50,024 bases of DNA, from assembly GCF_028863945.1 (NCBI RefSeq), contig NZ_JARBEA010000014.1:1-50024 (forward strand), given 5' to 3'. Of the stretch, positions 8,029 through 17,531 are shown one piece after another. Positions within the stretch are counted from its first letter, which is position 1; each line of letters begins with the position of its first letter. Under the pieces are notes generated by a model. The model searched no databases. It saw only the letters and a program-made list of their open reading frames with translations, and had not been told where the DNA came from. Made by a program: the position numbers and the translations under genes. The DNA is from Jeotgalibaca caeni (GTDB taxonomy: Bacteria > Bacillota > Bacilli > Lactobacillales > Aerococcaceae).

Positions 8029-9585
8029 ATGAAATTTACTGAATTGGGACTAGCTCCTGAACTACTAAAATCCGTTGAAGCGATGGGTTTTGAAGAAGCA
8101 ACACCGATCCAAGAACAAACAATTCCATTGGCACTAGAGGGCAGAGACGTAATCGGCCAAGCACAAACAGGTACTGGTAAAACAGCTGCATTTGGTTTGC
8201 CAATGCTCCAAAAAATCGACACGAACAAACGTTCGATTCAAGGGCTTGTTATTGCACCTACGCGTGAATTAGCAATCCAAACTCAAGAAGAACTATACCG
8301 TCTCGGACGCGACAAACGTGTAACTGCACAAGTTGTATACGGTGGAGCAGACATCAGCCGTCAAATCCGTGCACTTAAAAACAATCCACATATCGTAGTT
8401 GGTACACCAGGACGTATGTTGGACTTAATCCGTCGTAAAGCATTGAACTTGAACAATGTAGAAACATTGGTCTTGGACGAAGCAGATGAAATGCTAAACA
8501 TGGGCTTCTTGGAAGACATCGAAGCAATCATCAGCGAAACGAAAAAAGAAGGCCGTCAAACGCTTCTATTCTCTGCTACGATGCCTCCAGCAATTAAACG
8601 CATTGGCGTTCAATTCATGGAAAACCCTGAACACGTACAAATTAAATCATCGCAAATGACTGCGAACTTGATTGACCAGTACTTTGTAAAATGTAAAGAC
8701 TTCGAAAAATTCGATAACATGACTCGTTTGTTCGATGTTCAAAACCCAGAATTGACTATTATCTTCGGACGTACCAAACGTCGCGTTGATGAGTTGGCAA
8801 AAGGTTTGGAACTACGTGGATACCGTGCAGAAGGTATTCATGGCGACTTGACGCAGAAAAAACGTATGAGCGTATTGAATGACTTCAAGACTGGTGGCTT
8901 GGATATTCTTGTAGCGACTGACGTTGCTGCTCGTGGATTGGATATTAGTGGTGTTACACACGTGTACAACTACGATATTCCACAAGACCCAGAAAGCTAT
9001 GTTCACCGTATCGGCCGTACCGGTCGTGCAGGGAACGAAGGAATGTCCGTTACATTTGTAACTCCAAACGAAATGGACTACTTGCGTACAATTGAAAAAT
9101 TGACTCGCACTCCAATGACTCCACTACGTCCGCCTTCTGATGAAGAAGCAATGCTTGGACAAATGAAGAACGCAGTGGATTCAATCGAAAGCATGGTTTC
9201 TGATATCCAAGTGGATAAATTTGAACGTGCGACCCAACACTTGTTGGACAAATACACACCTGAAGAATTGGCTGCTGCATTCGTGAAGAGCCAATCCAAA
9301 GATGCGACCGATATTCCGGTTAACATCACTCCTGAGCGCCCACTACCAAACCGTAACAAAGGCGGCGGTGGCGGCTACAAAGGAAAAGGCGGCGGTGGCG
9401 GCTACAAAGGCAAGAGCGGACGTTCCGGCGACCGTCGTGGCCAAAGTAGCGGCGGAGACCGTAACTTCAAACGTTCACGTAACGCTGAAGGCAGTGCTGG
9501 TGGCGGCGGAAAACGTCGTGATGACCGCAAACGCTCCGGTAGCAAAGGTGGAAAACCTGGTTTTACCATCCGTAACAACGACTAA
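8029..9585 (+). CDS. cshA: DEAD-box RNA helicase, CshA type
   Basis: A 518-aa ATP-dependent RNA helicase, acting in mRNA turnover and ribosome assembly in Firmicutes. All core motifs are present in order: the Q motif [17 protein letters not shown] (I), PTRELAIQ (Ia), GTPGR (Ib), DEAD in VLDEADEM (II), SAT (III), then in domain 2 [17 protein letters not shown] (V) and [10 protein letters not shown] (VI). The C-terminal tail from about residue 440 is basic and glycine-rich. It includes a 27-bp in-frame tandem duplication encoding GGGGGYKGK at 9361-9414, typical of an RNA-binding tail. AGGAGG precedes the ATG. Confidence 0.95.
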   Translation: MKFTELGLAPELLKSVEAMGFEEATPIQEQTIPLALEGRDVIGQAQTGTGKTAAFGLPMLQKIDTNKRSIQGLVIAPTRELAIQTQEELYRLGRDKRVTAQVVYGGADISRQIRALKNNPHIVVGTPGRMLDLIRRKALNLNNVETLVLDEADEMLNMGFLEDIEAIISETKKEGRQTLLFSATMPPAIKRIGVQFMENPEHVQIKSSQMTANLIDQYFVKCKDFEKFDNMTRLFDVQNPELTIIFGRTKRRVDELAKGLELRGYRAEGIHGDLTQKKRMSVLNDFKTGGLDILVATDVAARGLDISGVTHVYNYDIPQDPESYVHRIGRTGRAGNEGMSVTFVTPNEMDYLRTIEKLTRTPMTPLRPPSDEEAMLGQMKNAVDSIESMVSDIQVDKFERATQHLLDKYTPEELAAAFVKSQSKDATDIPVNITPERPLPNRNKGGGGGYKGKGGGGGYKGKSGRSGDRRGQSSGGDRNFKRSRNAEGSAGGGGKRRDDRKRSGSKGGKPGFTIRNND

Positions 9586-9595
9586 TACGTAATAG

Positions 9596-9631
9596 AAGGA
9601 GGCCTCGACATTGTCGAAGCCTCCTTTTTTG
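9596..9631 (+). terminator. Terminator after cshA
   Basis: AAGGAGGC-TCGAC...GTCGA-GCCTCCTT stem followed by six T. Confidence 0.9.
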
Positions 9632-9645
9632 TTGGCGTGGGATGG

Positions 9646-9790
9646 TTTTGGACAAGTCAGGGGTAAAAAAGTAGTCCACTTGTCCAAAAATGTCAAAAAT
9701 GGACAAGTGAGAGCTAAAATAACAGTCTACTTGTCCAAAATTAGTAAAAATGGACAAGTGAGGTTAAAAATTCCATCTCACTTGTCCAAA
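9646..9790. repeat. Inverted-repeat array, locus B, three 51-bp units
   Basis: Three tandem units with exact 51-bp spacing. The left arm TGGACAAGT is at 9649, 9700 and 9751; the right arm ACTTGTCCA is at 9678, 9729 and 9780. The arms are perfectly conserved and complementary, while the 20-nt loops and 13-nt inter-unit linkers vary apart from A-runs. Each right arm can pair with its own left arm or with that of the next unit. The array lies just after the cshA terminator. Confidence 0.85.
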
Positions 9791-10030
9791 GTGTAGTTGT
9801 TCTCCTTTTTAAGCGGGTATTGTGCTTCCGTTTTCTCCGTTTTCCCACAGCCTTGCTAGGCAGAAGGATATCAAACAGTGAGAAATACAAGTTTCCGCTG
9901 TAAAGAGAGCGGGGATGAAAAATCCTAAATAAAAATAAACGAAATGATTTGAAAATTTTCCTTTCGTTGCGTTACCTGTTTTTTTCTGCAATAATAGGCG
10001 CAATGAAATGCAAAAGAGGGACTGAATAGA
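9791..10030 (+). other. Intergenic region before the phosphoesterase
   Basis: No gene is visible. It contains a small hairpin (TTCCGCT/AGCGGGG near 9891-9914) and a candidate promoter TTGCGT (9967-9972), 17 bp, AATAAT (9990-9995), which would serve the lipoprotein gene at 10031. Confidence 0.35.
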
Positions 10031-11386
10031 GTGAAAAAAGGAATTCAATTGATCTGCCTGCTCTTTGCAGGAACGGTTCTTTCTAGTTGCGACGAACCAA
10101 ATGAGTCGACGTCGGTCGTTCAAACGATAGCGCCACTTGTCGCCGAGGAAGAGGAATTCGCCATTTGGATGGTGACCGATCCGCACTACTTGGCGCCTGA
10201 ATTGTTTGACGATGGGGAAGCTTTTAGAAGAATGCAAGCTACCTCAGCGGGGAAAGACCTAGCCCGCATGCCCCAGATCATGGAGGCGTTAGTATGGGAA
10301 GCGGCCAAGGAGCAGCCGGATCTATTAATTGTCAGCGGCGACTTAACCTTTAACGGTGAGTATCAAAGTATGAAAGAAATGGCGGACTTTTTCCGTCAGA
10401 TTGAAGAAAACGGTACGCAAGTCAGTGTCATTCCGGGAAATCATGACATCCATAGTGGATGGGCACGTAAATTTGAAGGCGAAGAAATGGAGCCTGTTGA
10501 ACAGGTAACTCCGGATGATTTCAAGACGCTCTTTGCTGATTATGGGTATGACCTTGCTGTATGGGAAGATCCACATTCACTGAGCTATGTGATGGAACCG
10601 AAAGAAGGCTACCCGTTCTTGATGATTGACACCAATCGCTATCCGGATACGAAGAGTACCGAGGCTCCTTTAGCAGAGGGAGCGATCAAAGAAGAAACAT
10701 TTGCGTGGCTCGATGAGTATTATCAAACAAAGCCAGCCATTACTGAGGCATATATGATCGGACATCACCCGCTCCTCAACCACAGTGGTTCGGAGGGGGG
10801 ACGCTTTTCTTTGGAGAACAGCGAGGAAGCCTTGGCGTTCTTTACTGGAAAAGGAGTACGAACTGGATTCGCTGGACATATCCATGCGCAAAATATCTCA
10901 GCAGAAGATTCCTTCCATGAAATAGTGACGGGAGCATTGTCCATTTACCCGAACAGTATCGGCACGATGCGCTTAAACGAAGAAGGGTTGAGCTACGAAC
11001 GAAAGAAACTCGATGTTTCAGGATGGGCCAAAGAAACGAATCAGCCGGATCCTGCTTTGCTGGATTATTTACAAACGACATATGACCTCTTCAAAAATGA
11101 CGGAGAAACGTTAGCACTTGGGATGATGTTTGAAGAGCAATGGTATGAAGAGGCGTATGAAACGGCAGTCACAGAATTTGTTGGGGAGTTAAATGTGCGC
11201 TACTTTGCTGGTGAGGACTTCGTAACAGATGAGAATGACGTACAAGCATTACTAGAGCACCCAGGCTACCAGATTATTCAAGAAAACAGCAAGACGTTCC
11301 TGAAGCGATATACGACGCAGCTCTTGGAAGATGAGAATCTGGATGACCGCACCATCTTCATTCCAAACAACTCTGCGCAAGAATGA
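10031..11386 (+). CDS. Lipoprotein metallophosphoesterase
   Basis: A 451-aa surface-anchored protein. The N-terminus MKKGIQLICLLFAGTVLSSC is a lipoprotein signal with lipobox LSSC (Cys20). The calcineurin-like fold follows, with all metal-binding blocks: TDPHYL, VSGDLTFNGE, IPGNHD, GHHPLL and GHIHAQN. These coordinate a dinuclear metal centre for phosphoester hydrolysis; the natural substrate is unknown. The remaining 150 residues are acidic. The start is a GTG with AGAGGGA upstream. The gene lies between cshA and acpS, which are often close in Firmicutes. The ATG of acpS lies 57 bp beyond this gene's stop. Confidence 0.88.
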   Translation: MKKGIQLICLLFAGTVLSSCDEPNESTSVVQTIAPLVAEEEEFAIWMVTDPHYLAPELFDDGEAFRRMQATSAGKDLARMPQIMEALVWEAAKEQPDLLIVSGDLTFNGEYQSMKEMADFFRQIEENGTQVSVIPGNHDIHSGWARKFEGEEMEPVEQVTPDDFKTLFADYGYDLAVWEDPHSLSYVMEPKEGYPFLMIDTNRYPDTKSTEAPLAEGAIKEETFAWLDEYYQTKPAITEAYMIGHHPLLNHSGSEGGRFSLENSEEALAFFTGKGVRTGFAGHIHAQNISAEDSFHEIVTGALSIYPNSIGTMRLNEEGLSYERKKLDVSGWAKETNQPDPALLDYLQTTYDLFKNDGETLALGMMFEEQWYEEAYETAVTEFVGELNVRYFAGEDFVTDENDVQALLEHPGYQIIQENSKTFLKRYTTQLLEDENLDDRTIFIPNNSAQE

Positions 11387-11442
11387 CACTTCTTGTTGTT
11401 TTTGGTAAAATAAAAGAAGTGAAAGAGGAGGGGAAGGACGAG

Positions 11443-11793
11443 ATGATTATCGGAATTGGGCTGGATGTGACGGAACTAGACCGCATCACGCTGGCATATA
11501 CCAGAAAAGCTGCCTTCGCCGAACGAGTTTTGACCGAGAAGGAGCAAGCGATTTTTCATCAGCTGACCGGAACTCGGCAGATGGAATTCCTCGCCGGCCG
11601 GTTTGCCGCGAAAGAAGCATTTTCCAAGGCATACGGTACAGGGATCGGCAAACTGTCCTTTCAGGACATGGAAATTTTGCCCGGGGAAAAAGGGAAGCCG
11701 GAAGTAACCCATTCGCCATTTGATGGAAATGTTTGGGTATCCATCTCCCACTCTTCAAATATTGTAGTTGCACAAGTCATTTTGGAAAAATAA
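11443..11793 (+). CDS. acpS: Holo-[acyl-carrier-protein] synthase
   Basis: A 116-aa enzyme that transfers 4'-phosphopantetheine from CoA to acyl carrier protein. The start is ATG 11443, with GAGGGGAAGGA upstream; the frame is open from 11383 but the family begins at MIIGIGLD. It has the Mg2+-binding GIGLDVTELDRI at the N-terminus and FAAKEAFSKAYGTGIG near residues 50-65, both diagnostic. alr follows 14 bp later, the usual acpS-alr pair. Confidence 0.95.
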   Translation: MIIGIGLDVTELDRITLAYTRKAAFAERVLTEKEQAIFHQLTGTRQMEFLAGRFAAKEAFSKAYGTGIGKLSFQDMEILPGEKGKPEVTHSPFDGNVWVSISHSSNIVVAQVILEK

Positions 11794-11807
11794 GGGGATT
11801 TTGACAC

Positions 11808-12950
11808 ATGGTACGAGGCGTACACCGACCAACTGTCGCAACCATTGATTTAGGGGCGATTAAAGAGAATATTCAACAAATTCGCAGACAAATTCAACCG
11901 CATAAGAAGCTCTTGGCTGTCGTAAAGGCAGATGGGTACGGGCATGGTGCCGTTCCAGTTGCCAATGCTGCCAAGGAAGCAGGCGTGGACGGTTTTTGTG
12001 TAGCGATTCTAGATGAAGCTCTGGAGCTGCGCGAGAGTGGTTTCACGGAAGACTTCTTATTGGTAATGGGTCTGACGGAAGTGCGGGATGTTGCATTGAT
12101 GGCGGATCAAAACATCAGTGTTACCGTATCGTCACTAGATTGGCTGGAGGATGCCTTACCGCTACTCGCATTAAGGAAGACCAATCGGCCGTTACGCATT
12201 CACCTAGCTGTTGATACAGGGATGGGGCGCATCGGTTTACGTACAAAGGAAGAGATTCAGCGGTTTGAAGCGTTCTGCAGCGAGCAAGAGGAATTACACT
12301 TTGAAGGAATTTTTACGCATTTTGCGACAGCCGATGGAGAAGACAATGACCAAGTCGAACGGCAATACGCGATGTTTAAGGAAATCGTTCAGGGGTTAAA
12401 AGAGCGTCCTGAAATAGTCCACCTAGCGAATTCTGCCATGACGTTGTGGCATGAAGATTTCGAAACCGATGCGGTCCGCATTGGTATTGCGATGTATGGG
12501 TACAACCCCTCTGATCAAACCTTGCAGGTTCCATACCCACTGAAGCCTGCTTTCACCTTGCGGACAGAATTGAGTTATGTGAAGCAAATGCGGGCAGGGG
12601 ATACGATTAGTTACGGAGCTCGCTACCGCGCCTATGAAGGAGAATGGTTAGCCACGTTGCCGATTGGTTATGCAGACGGCTTGCGTCGTGACTTAGGGGG
12701 ACAAACCTTTCTTGTTGAAGGACACCGTTGTCCCGTTCGCGGTGTGATTTGTATGGATCAATGCATGATTAGTTTACCTCATGCATTTCCGATTGGAACG
12801 AAGGTGACCATTCTAGGGGAAGACCATGGTGAAGTGAACAGTCCTTCTGCGATGGCAGTGGAAATTGGCACAATCGGCTATGAAATTTTGTGCGGAATCA
12901 GCCAGCGCGTGCCGCGTGTCTACATCGATTCAAGAAATGACGAATCATAG
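11808..12950 (+). CDS. alr: Alanine racemase
   Basis: A 380-aa PLP enzyme that interconverts L- and D-alanine and so feeds Ddl at the start of this window. The PLP-binding lysine is K40 in VVKADGYGHG. The second catalytic base is Tyr269 in ISYGARYRA, and GYADGLRR follows. The fold is a TIM barrel with a C-terminal beta domain; the length is normal. AAGGGGA lies 9 nt before the ATG, and the gene is coupled to acpS. Confidence 0.96.
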   Translation: MVRGVHRPTVATIDLGAIKENIQQIRRQIQPHKKLLAVVKADGYGHGAVPVANAAKEAGVDGFCVAILDEALELRESGFTEDFLLVMGLTEVRDVALMADQNISVTVSSLDWLEDALPLLALRKTNRPLRIHLAVDTGMGRIGLRTKEEIQRFEAFCSEQEELHFEGIFTHFATADGEDNDQVERQYAMFKEIVQGLKERPEIVHLANSAMTLWHEDFETDAVRIGIAMYGYNPSDQTLQVPYPLKPAFTLRTELSYVKQMRAGDTISYGARYRAYEGEWLATLPIGYADGLRRDLGGQTFLVEGHRCPVRGVICMDQCMISLPHAFPIGTKVTILGEDHGEVNSPSAMAVEIGTIGYEILCGISQRVPRVYIDSRNDES

Positions 12951-12970
12951 CCTGCTACTCAGGCTTTTTT
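12949..12970 (+). terminator. Terminator after alr
   Basis: AGCCTG-CTACT-CAGGCT stem followed by TTTTT. It overlaps the alr stop codon and ends 17 bp before the next start. Confidence 0.85.
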
Positions 12971-12986
12971 CACAGAGGGGTGTCCG

Positions 12987-13670
12987 ATGTTAAAGATCAT
13001 GATTGTAGAAGACGACCAGACAATTGCTTCCGTTTTGGCAAGAGAATTGGAAAAGTGGAATTATGAGCCGGTAGTCACTGAGAATTTTACGCAAGTGATG
13101 GAGACCTTTCATCAGGAAATGCCCCAACTTGTATTGATGGATATTCAGTTGCCGGCGTTCAACGGGTACTATTGGTGTCAATAAATCCGTAAAGTTTCGC
13201 AAGTGCCCATTATATTTGTCTCCAGTCGCAGCGAAAACATGGATATTGTCATGGCTATTCAAATGGGCGGGGACGATTACATCCAGAAACCATTCGATTT
13301 GACGGTAGCTTTGGCAAAAATTCAAGCGCTTCTTAGACGCACGTATGATTTTAATGATACGGATAATTATTTGCTAGTAGGGGAAGTGGTCTTGAAGCCG
13401 GGAGAATCGAAGCTATTATTTCAAGACGAAGAGATTGATTTGACTCGCAATGAATTGAAAGTGTTGGAATTGCTTTTTCAACAGAAGAAGACCTTTGTTT
13501 CTCGTGAGGAGATTATGGTGCGTTTGTGGGAAGATGAGTCATTTATTGATGACAACACCTTGGCTGTTTTGATTGCTCGGTTGCGTAAGAAGTTGAATCA
13601 AATTGGTTTGGAGCACTTTATTGTTACGAAGAAAGGGCTTGGCTACTCGATTCAGGAGGACGAATCATGA
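12987..13670 (+). pseudogene. OmpR-type response regulator (Bce-like) with in-frame stop
   Basis: One continuous reading frame of 227 codons, broken by a TAA at 13182-13184 (codon 66). The first part is a receiver domain with VEDD and the phospho-acceptor Asp52 in LVLMDIQLPAFNG. After the stop the frame resumes as IRKVSQVPIIFVSS, then KPF, and a winged-helix DNA-binding domain (LTRNELKVLELL, RLRKKLNQIG). Relatives normally have one residue between YWCQ and IRK, so a single substitution of a sense codon explains the break. The sensor kinase gene overlaps its end (ATGA), and BceAB-like genes follow. It could be a real pseudogene, a sequencing error, or be rescued by read-through or re-initiation at GTG 13203. 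Confidence 0.8.
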
Positions 13671-14674
13671 AGCAGGACCGTAGAGTCATTATCCGAGCGT
13701 TTTTACGGAGTATGCGTCCAGCGTTTACGATTTATGGGGTAGCGCTGTTCAGTTTCGGTATGATTGCTTTCTTGACGCGCTTTCCATTTGATTACTTTTG
13801 GTATAGTGTGTTTGTTTTCAGTGTCATTTGTGCGATTTATAGTGGGTTTCAGGGATATGGTTATTATGGCCGGTACCGGGACATTGAACGGTTGCCACTG
13901 ACACAGATTACCGAAATAGAAAATTTTCCAGAAGGGCATGATCCCAGCGATCAGCTCTACCAAGATAAATTAGTAGAGTTAGCCGAGCTGTATTATCGCG
14001 ATATGCAGAAAAACCGGGAAGCTCAGCAAGAGCAGCTGGATTATTTCACCTTGTGGCTGCACCAAATTAAAACACCGATTGCGGCGATGAGCTTACTCAA
14101 TCAAGGAATGCCGGATTCAAAACAGAAAAGGCAGTTCGAACAAGAGTTGATTCGAGTTGAAGACTACACGCATATGGCGCTGAGTTATTTGAAGCTGACC
14201 GAACACAGCCAAGAACTGGATGTGGAAACAGTTGAGATTGATCGGGTTCTTCGCAGAGTCATCAAGAAATATGCGGTTCTCTTTATCTATAATCAGATTC
14301 AACTGGATTACCAGCCAACAGGTCTTCAAGTGGTGAGCGATGAGAAATGGTTGGAAGTGCTGTTTGAACTGATTTTGTCGAACAGCTTGAAGTATGCACC
14401 GAAAGGGAAAATACGAATCTTCGCTCAAGGACAGACCTTGGTGATGGAAGACAGCGGGATGGGGATTCGCGCAGAAGACTTGCCTAAAATTTTCGAAAAA
14501 GGGTATAGTGGAATGAATGGGCGGCTGAAAGAGAAGTCGACCGGTCTCGGGCTTTTCCTTTCGCGTAAAATTTGTCAGCGGTTGGGGCACGATATTCATG
14601 TGGAGTCCGAATTAAATAAATATACAAAAGTATCCTTTGATTTATCACGCAAAGAGGTACCCTTATTCGACTAA
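13667..14674 (+). CDS. Intramembrane-sensing histidine kinase (BceS-like)
   Basis: A 335-aa sensor kinase with two transmembrane helices close together (about residues 19-38 and 42-61) and almost no extracellular loop. This is the architecture of kinases that sense antimicrobial peptides through a partner BceAB transporter. The phospho-acceptor is His132 in LWLHQIKTP. The ATPase domain shows LSNSLKYAP (N box), EDSGMGI (G1) and STGLGLFLSRK (G2). It overlaps the response regulator frame by 4 bp. The kinase appears intact although its regulator is interrupted. Confidence 0.88.
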   Translation: MKQDRRVIIRAFLRSMRPAFTIYGVALFSFGMIAFLTRFPFDYFWYSVFVFSVICAIYSGFQGYGYYGRYRDIERLPLTQITEIENFPEGHDPSDQLYQDKLVELAELYYRDMQKNREAQQEQLDYFTLWLHQIKTPIAAMSLLNQGMPDSKQKRQFEQELIRVEDYTHMALSYLKLTEHSQELDVETVEIDRVLRRVIKKYAVLFIYNQIQLDYQPTGLQVVSDEKWLEVLFELILSNSLKYAPKGKIRIFAQGQTLVMEDSGMGIRAEDLPKIFEKGYSGMNGRLKEKSTGLGLFLSRKICQRLGHDIHVESELNKYTKVSFDLSRKEVPLFD

Positions 14675-14711
14675 AAGTGGAATCTTACAAAAGTGTAAGG
14701 TTCTACTTTTT
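14673..14711 (+). terminator. Terminator between the kinase and the ABC transporter genes
   Basis: Stem AAAAGT...CTTAC/GTAAG...ACTTTT with a T-rich end. It separates the two-component genes from the transporter genes, so the latter probably have their own promoter. Confidence 0.65.
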
Positions 14712-14778
14712 GTTTGTAAGAGTAGATAAAGGCTCCAAATGGGATTTTGGAATAGAATATAGAAAAGGAGGAATTACT

Positions 14779-15549
14779 ATGACATTTCTAGAAGTTAAAA
14801 ACTTAAAAAAAGTATATCGTGCAAAACAAACCCTTAAAGGTACCGAGGCTTTATCTGATGTAAATTTTTCCGTAAACAAAGGTGAATTCATTTCGATCAT
14901 GGGTGAATCCGGATCGGGGAAAACAACACTCTTGAATATTCTTTCCACATTGGATCGACCAACAGAAGGGGAAGTTTACTTAGACGGACAACCGCTCTCG
15001 CAAATTAAAGATAAAGAAATTTCGCGCTTCCGTCGTGACACGCTAGGTTTCGTATTCCAAGACTTTAATCTACTGGACACCTTTAGCTTGAAAGACAACA
15101 TTTTCTTGCCGCTTGTATTAGCAAATACGCCGGTAACGGAAATGGATCGTCGCCTTCATCCAATTGCACTAAATTTAGGTATCCAAAACCAACTGGATAA
15201 TTATCCATATGAAGTTTCTGGGGGACAAAAACAACGGGCTGCCGTAGCGCGTGCACTCATCACCCAACCGAAAATATTACTGGCTGATGAGCCGACCGGA
15301 GCATTAGATTCCAAAGCTTCACAAAACCTACTAGAGACTTTTGAAAAAATCAACGAAGAAGGACAAACCATCGTTATGGTCACACACAGTGTGCAGGCAG
15401 CGAGCCACTCGAACCGTGTACTCTTTATCCGCGATGGAATTGTGTATCATGAAATCTACCGAGGAGACTCGAGTTCAGAAGACTTCCGCGAAAAAATTGC
15501 CCAGTCTATGCTAGTCATCACTAATCGAGGTGAGCAACATGCGCTTTAA
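14779..15549 (+). CDS. Peptide-antibiotic resistance ABC transporter ATPase (BceA-like)
   Basis: A 256-aa MacB/LolD-type ATPase. It has Walker A GESGSGKTT, signature VSGGQKQR, Walker B ILLADEPTGALDSKAS and switch VTHS. Such ATPases pair with FtsX-like permeases that free lipid II-cycle intermediates from antimicrobial peptides. The start is ATG 14779, with AAAAGGAGG upstream; the frame is open from 14677 but without a site. It overlaps the permease start by 11 bp. Confidence 0.9.
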   Translation: MTFLEVKNLKKVYRAKQTLKGTEALSDVNFSVNKGEFISIMGESGSGKTTLLNILSTLDRPTEGEVYLDGQPLSQIKDKEISRFRRDTLGFVFQDFNLLDTFSLKDNIFLPLVLANTPVTEMDRRLHPIALNLGIQNQLDNYPYEVSGGQKQRAAVARALITQPKILLADEPTGALDSKASQNLLETFEKINEEGQTIVMVTHSVQAASHSNRVLFIRDGIVYHEIYRGDSSSEDFREKIAQSMLVITNRGEQHAL

Positions 15550-17512
15550 TTACTTTTACAAAATGGCGATGCGAAACATCCAAGCAAATCGCCAACTCTA
15601 CTTTCCCTATGCCATATCTGCCGTTCTAACCATTGCGATGTTCCTGCAGATGATGACACTGGTCGGAAACGACTTTGGCCTCGTTCGCGGCGGTACTACC
15701 GTAGATTTGTTGCTTCGATTCGGTGTGATCATCATTGGAATGTTCTCGCTGGTCTTCCTGTTGTACGCCAATAGTTTCTTGATTAAAAGACGGAAAAAAG
15801 AAATTGGCTTATATGGCATCTTAGGACTAGAAAAGAAGCACGTTTCCAAAATCCTTTTCGTTGAAACGAGTATTATTGGAATCGTAAGTATTGGTTTTGG
15901 ACTTTTAATTGGAACGATTTTTGGCCGTTTATTCTTTCTCTTGTTGAATTACCTGTTGCAGTTACCGAGGGACATGGAGTATCAATTCCAGCCACTGAAC
16001 TTATTGCTGACAGCGATGCTATTTGCAGGAATTTTCTTACTGGCATACTTCTATAATCTAAGCCAAGTAACGTTCGCAAACCCGATCACTCTATTAAAAG
16101 GGGAAAAAGAAGGAGAACGGGAACCGAAAAGTAATATCGTCATGTTTCTATTGGGACTTGTTTCCCTTGGAGCCGGTTATTGGATCTCGCTCACAATTGC
16201 TGATCCTGTAGCTGCACTGACCCAGTTCTTCTTGGCAGTATTGTTGGTTATTGTAGGTACCTACTTCTTGTTCACATCAGGATCCATCTTTATCCTAAAA
16301 ATGATGAAGAAGAACAAAAAGCTATACTACCAACCGCGTGCCTTCATCTCCATTTCCGGTATGCTGTACCGTATGAAGCAAAACGCAACTGGATTGGCGA
16401 ATATTGCCATCCTATCCTGTATGGTTATTATCGCTCTTGGTACGACCATCGCAATTTATGCTGGTGCGGAAGCATCCATTGCGGACCGCTATCCAGCTGA
16501 AAATAATGCTACTGTTTACTATCAAGAAGAAATTTCTGTACCTGCAATAGAAGAGGACATGGAGATCGCCATTGACCACCTGGTAGCAGAAAGAGGTTCC
16601 CTGGAAGTTACTGATTTCATCAGTTACCCGTATGCAAATATCTTTGGACGAGTGGAAGGGAATTCTGTTCAAGGTAATGCAGACTACTCAGACAGTATGA
16701 AAACCATTTATATGATGTCTGTTGATGACTTTAATGAGTTAGAAGAAGACGACTTGCAAGTAGGGGAAAATGAAATTTACATTCATGAGACAGCTAACTA
16801 TGGTCATGACACAATCGATTTAGGCGGCATCGAATTCGCTGCGAAGGAATTTGATAGTCCTGTTTCAAGTTTCTCCCTCGAAGAATCTTATGGCCGCATG
16901 GTTTTAATTGTTTTGCCGAATCGCGAAGCAATGAACCAAGTGTTGCAAGGATATCAAGATGGCGGTTATCCGTCTGTCAGCGTCACCGGTACCATCCGTT
17001 GGAATACAACCGGTACAGAAGAGGAAAAACAAGCATATGCAGAACGCTTGCGACCTGTATATGAAACGGACGATGTGATTGTTCGTTATGAGACAAAAGT
17101 AGAAGGTAGCAAAGAATGGTATACGATGAATGGCGGCCTTCTGTTCTTAGGGATTTTCCTAGGCATGCTGTTTATCTTAGGCACCATTTTGATTACCTAC
17201 TTCAAGCAAATTTCAGAAGGATATGAAGACCGTTCCCGTTTCAATATTATGCAAAAAGTGGGCTTGTCTAAAGAAATGATCCGCAGCACAAGTCGGAGCC
17301 AAGTGGTTTGGATGTTTATGCTTCCACTGCTTGTTGCAACCCTCCATACAGCCTTTGCTTATCCAATTCTGCGTAAACTACTATTTATCTTTGGGCTTAA
17401 ATCTCAATTTATTCTCTTATCGAGTATTGGCGGCGTCGTTATTGCCTTTAGCCTATTGTACTGGCTCATTTACCGCCTTACCGCAAAAGTTTATTACTCA
17501 ATCGTGCAGTAA
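15539..17512 (+). CDS. FtsX-family ABC permease (BceB-like)
   Basis: A 657-aa permease with about ten membrane helices and one large extracellular domain of about 200 residues (roughly 310-520) between helices 7 and 8. That layout is typical of BceB-type peptide sensors/transporters. FtsX-like segments include IKRRKKEIGLYGILGLEKKH in the first half and EDRSRFNIMQKVGLSKEMI near the C-terminus. The start is ATG 15539 with GAGGTGA upstream. It works with the preceding ATPase; the kinase at 13667 is the expected sensing partner. Confidence 0.9.
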   Translation: MRFNYFYKMAMRNIQANRQLYFPYAISAVLTIAMFLQMMTLVGNDFGLVRGGTTVDLLLRFGVIIIGMFSLVFLLYANSFLIKRRKKEIGLYGILGLEKKHVSKILFVETSIIGIVSIGFGLLIGTIFGRLFFLLLNYLLQLPRDMEYQFQPLNLLLTAMLFAGIFLLAYFYNLSQVTFANPITLLKGEKEGEREPKSNIVMFLLGLVSLGAGYWISLTIADPVAALTQFFLAVLLVIVGTYFLFTSGSIFILKMMKKNKKLYYQPRAFISISGMLYRMKQNATGLANIAILSCMVIIALGTTIAIYAGAEASIADRYPAENNATVYYQEEISVPAIEEDMEIAIDHLVAERGSLEVTDFISYPYANIFGRVEGNSVQGNADYSDSMKTIYMMSVDDFNELEEDDLQVGENEIYIHETANYGHDTIDLGGIEFAAKEFDSPVSSFSLEESYGRMVLIVLPNREAMNQVLQGYQDGGYPSVSVTGTIRWNTTGTEEEKQAYAERLRPVYETDDVIVRYETKVEGSKEWYTMNGGLLFLGIFLGMLFILGTILITYFKQISEGYEDRSRFNIMQKVGLSKEMIRSTSRSQVVWMFMLPLLVATLHTAFAYPILRKLLFIFGLKSQFILLSSIGGVVIAFSLLYWLIYRLTAKVYYSIVQ

Positions 17513-17531
17513 AAAGGATGAAAAACCGAAT

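Noticed and set aside
9302-9592. 96-codon ORF in the cshA tail
   Set aside because: It is an alternative frame of the repetitive Gly/Lys/Arg-rich coding region.
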